Source: Chondrus crispus
Lineage: Eukaryota > Rhodophyta > Florideophyceae > Gigartinales > Gigartinaceae
Assembly: GCF_000350225.1 (NCBI RefSeq)
Contig: NW_005178811.1
Location: forward strand, 62,001 to 126,000
DNA length: 64,000 nt
Direction: 5' to 3'
Shown here: positions 63,298 to 64,000 of the stretch, piece after piece
How positions within the stretch are numbered: the first letter of the stretch is position 1
Layout: every line of letters starts with the position of its first letter
Position numbers and translations under genes: made by a program
The notes under the pieces: model-generated
Database searches by the model: none
Seen by the model: the letters and a program-made list of their open reading frames with translations, nothing else
Told to the model about the DNA's origin: nothing

Positions 63298-64000
63298 CTC
63301 GTATTTGCCGGCGAGCGTGAAAAAACTTCAGTACAGGGAAGCTCGGTTACACGAGGGCAGAAATCTGAGCGAATCCTACTCGCCGCGATCTCTTACGGTG
63401 ATGAATGAGAGTGCTGAGTTGATTCTGCGGAGTGGTGAGGTAAGGTAAACGTAGGTACTCAGGGGCTCAAAAAAACCGCACTATGAGCGAAGAAGGCAGG
63501 AAGGACTGAAGGCAGTAGGGCAAAAACAGGCTTACTTCAGTTTTCTCAATTCTGGAGCACAATCAAAAAGTTCAGAAAATTTAGGGTTCTCACCAGGCAG
63601 GGCGATGTCCTGCACATCTTTGACCCAAAAATGCTTGCTGTACCCAAGGGTGCCCCTGGGTACAGCAAGAATTGGGTACCGTAGCTCATTCGCGACTAGC
63701 TACATGGGCATAAACTGAATGTTGTACGCAGTGTCGCTGGTCAAGGTCTTCTTCGGCAGACATCGCTTTGCTCTATTTTTACTTGGGTTTCTTTGTGGAG
63801 GGCCGATGGATATTTATCTCAGACGGTTCAGGTGCAATCTGCCATAGTGGTCTATTCTTTAACCCGGCGGATTCGTATCGGGCTCTAAAAGAACAAGTTA
63901 TTACCCCACTCCCCCCCCCTTGCTATTCACATCCATGCTTCATAAACCAATAGAATCCAGTCTGCTATAGTTCTGATAAAGACATATAATCGAAAAAACC
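63298..64000. other. PAF1 upstream region, with a hairpin
   Basis: The promoter region of PAF1 and unannotated flank. A perfect 13-base inverted repeat CTTGCTGTACCCA / TGGGTACAGCAAG (63634-63646 and 63657-63669) surrounds a 10-base loop. No coding region is recognised. Confidence 0.5.

Overview
The window is nuclear DNA from an intron-poor, TE-rich eukaryote with GC-balanced, compact genes. A florideophyte red alga, for example a relative of Chondrus, fits best. This rests on several signs: every recognisable host gene is one uninterrupted exon, a tRNA gene carries very short introns including one outside the anticodon loop (known from red algae), a plant-type organellar TMR-like repeat protein occurs beside a B12-linked methionine synthase reductase, and the repeats are Ty1/copia, Ty3/gypsy, DIRS-like, PIF/Harbinger, pogo and Helitron copies. 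The species assignment is inference.

Host block 1 (1-16.4 kb) is gene-dense. In order it holds a secreted-looking Cys-rich Kazal-like protein (5' partial), a GCNA/SprT-type DNA-protein-crosslink protease (-), a p47/NSFL1C cofactor of Cdc48/p97 (-), a tRNA-Ser(UGA) with two short introns, a secreted Gly-rich protein (+), the rRNA m5C methyltransferase NOP2 (-), methionine synthase reductase MTRR (+), a six-repeat TMR-like protein with a likely organelle transit peptide (+), and the RES-complex splicing factor BUD13 (-).

The repeat block (16.7-60.7 kb) is a nest of mobile elements. It starts with a decayed pogo-like DNA transposon with TA target duplication (16731-18885). Next is a broken Ty1/copia element with short LTRs and a TTCCA duplication (19330-24143). 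A partial Ty3/gypsy LTR follows (24361-24772), then a 5' half of a forward gypsy element (24773-28528). A 13.6-kb reverse-strand chromovirus with 671-bp LTRs (28529-42124) carries a 4.9-kb extra region with an antisense reading frame. It abuts a second copia element (42125 onward), which is itself interrupted by a solo gypsy LTR (ATATT duplication). A 7.15-kb PIF/Harbinger element (46402-53552; TCA duplication) sits in what looks like that copia LTR and holds a broken SIP5-like RING gene. The block ends with a deleted Helitron (53.6-55.0 kb) and a DIRS-order tyrosine-recombinase retroelement with 184-bp split direct repeats (56365-60712).

Host block 2 (61.9-63.3 kb) holds PAF1, the RNA polymerase II elongation factor subunit (-). 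The host genes show no operon-like logic; most stand as independent housekeeping units about 0.1-1 kb apart. The points most worth a second look are the doubly interrupted tRNA, the antisense gene of the chromovirus, the RING-gene remnant inside the Harbinger element, and the duplication-less junctions at both ends of the chromovirus.
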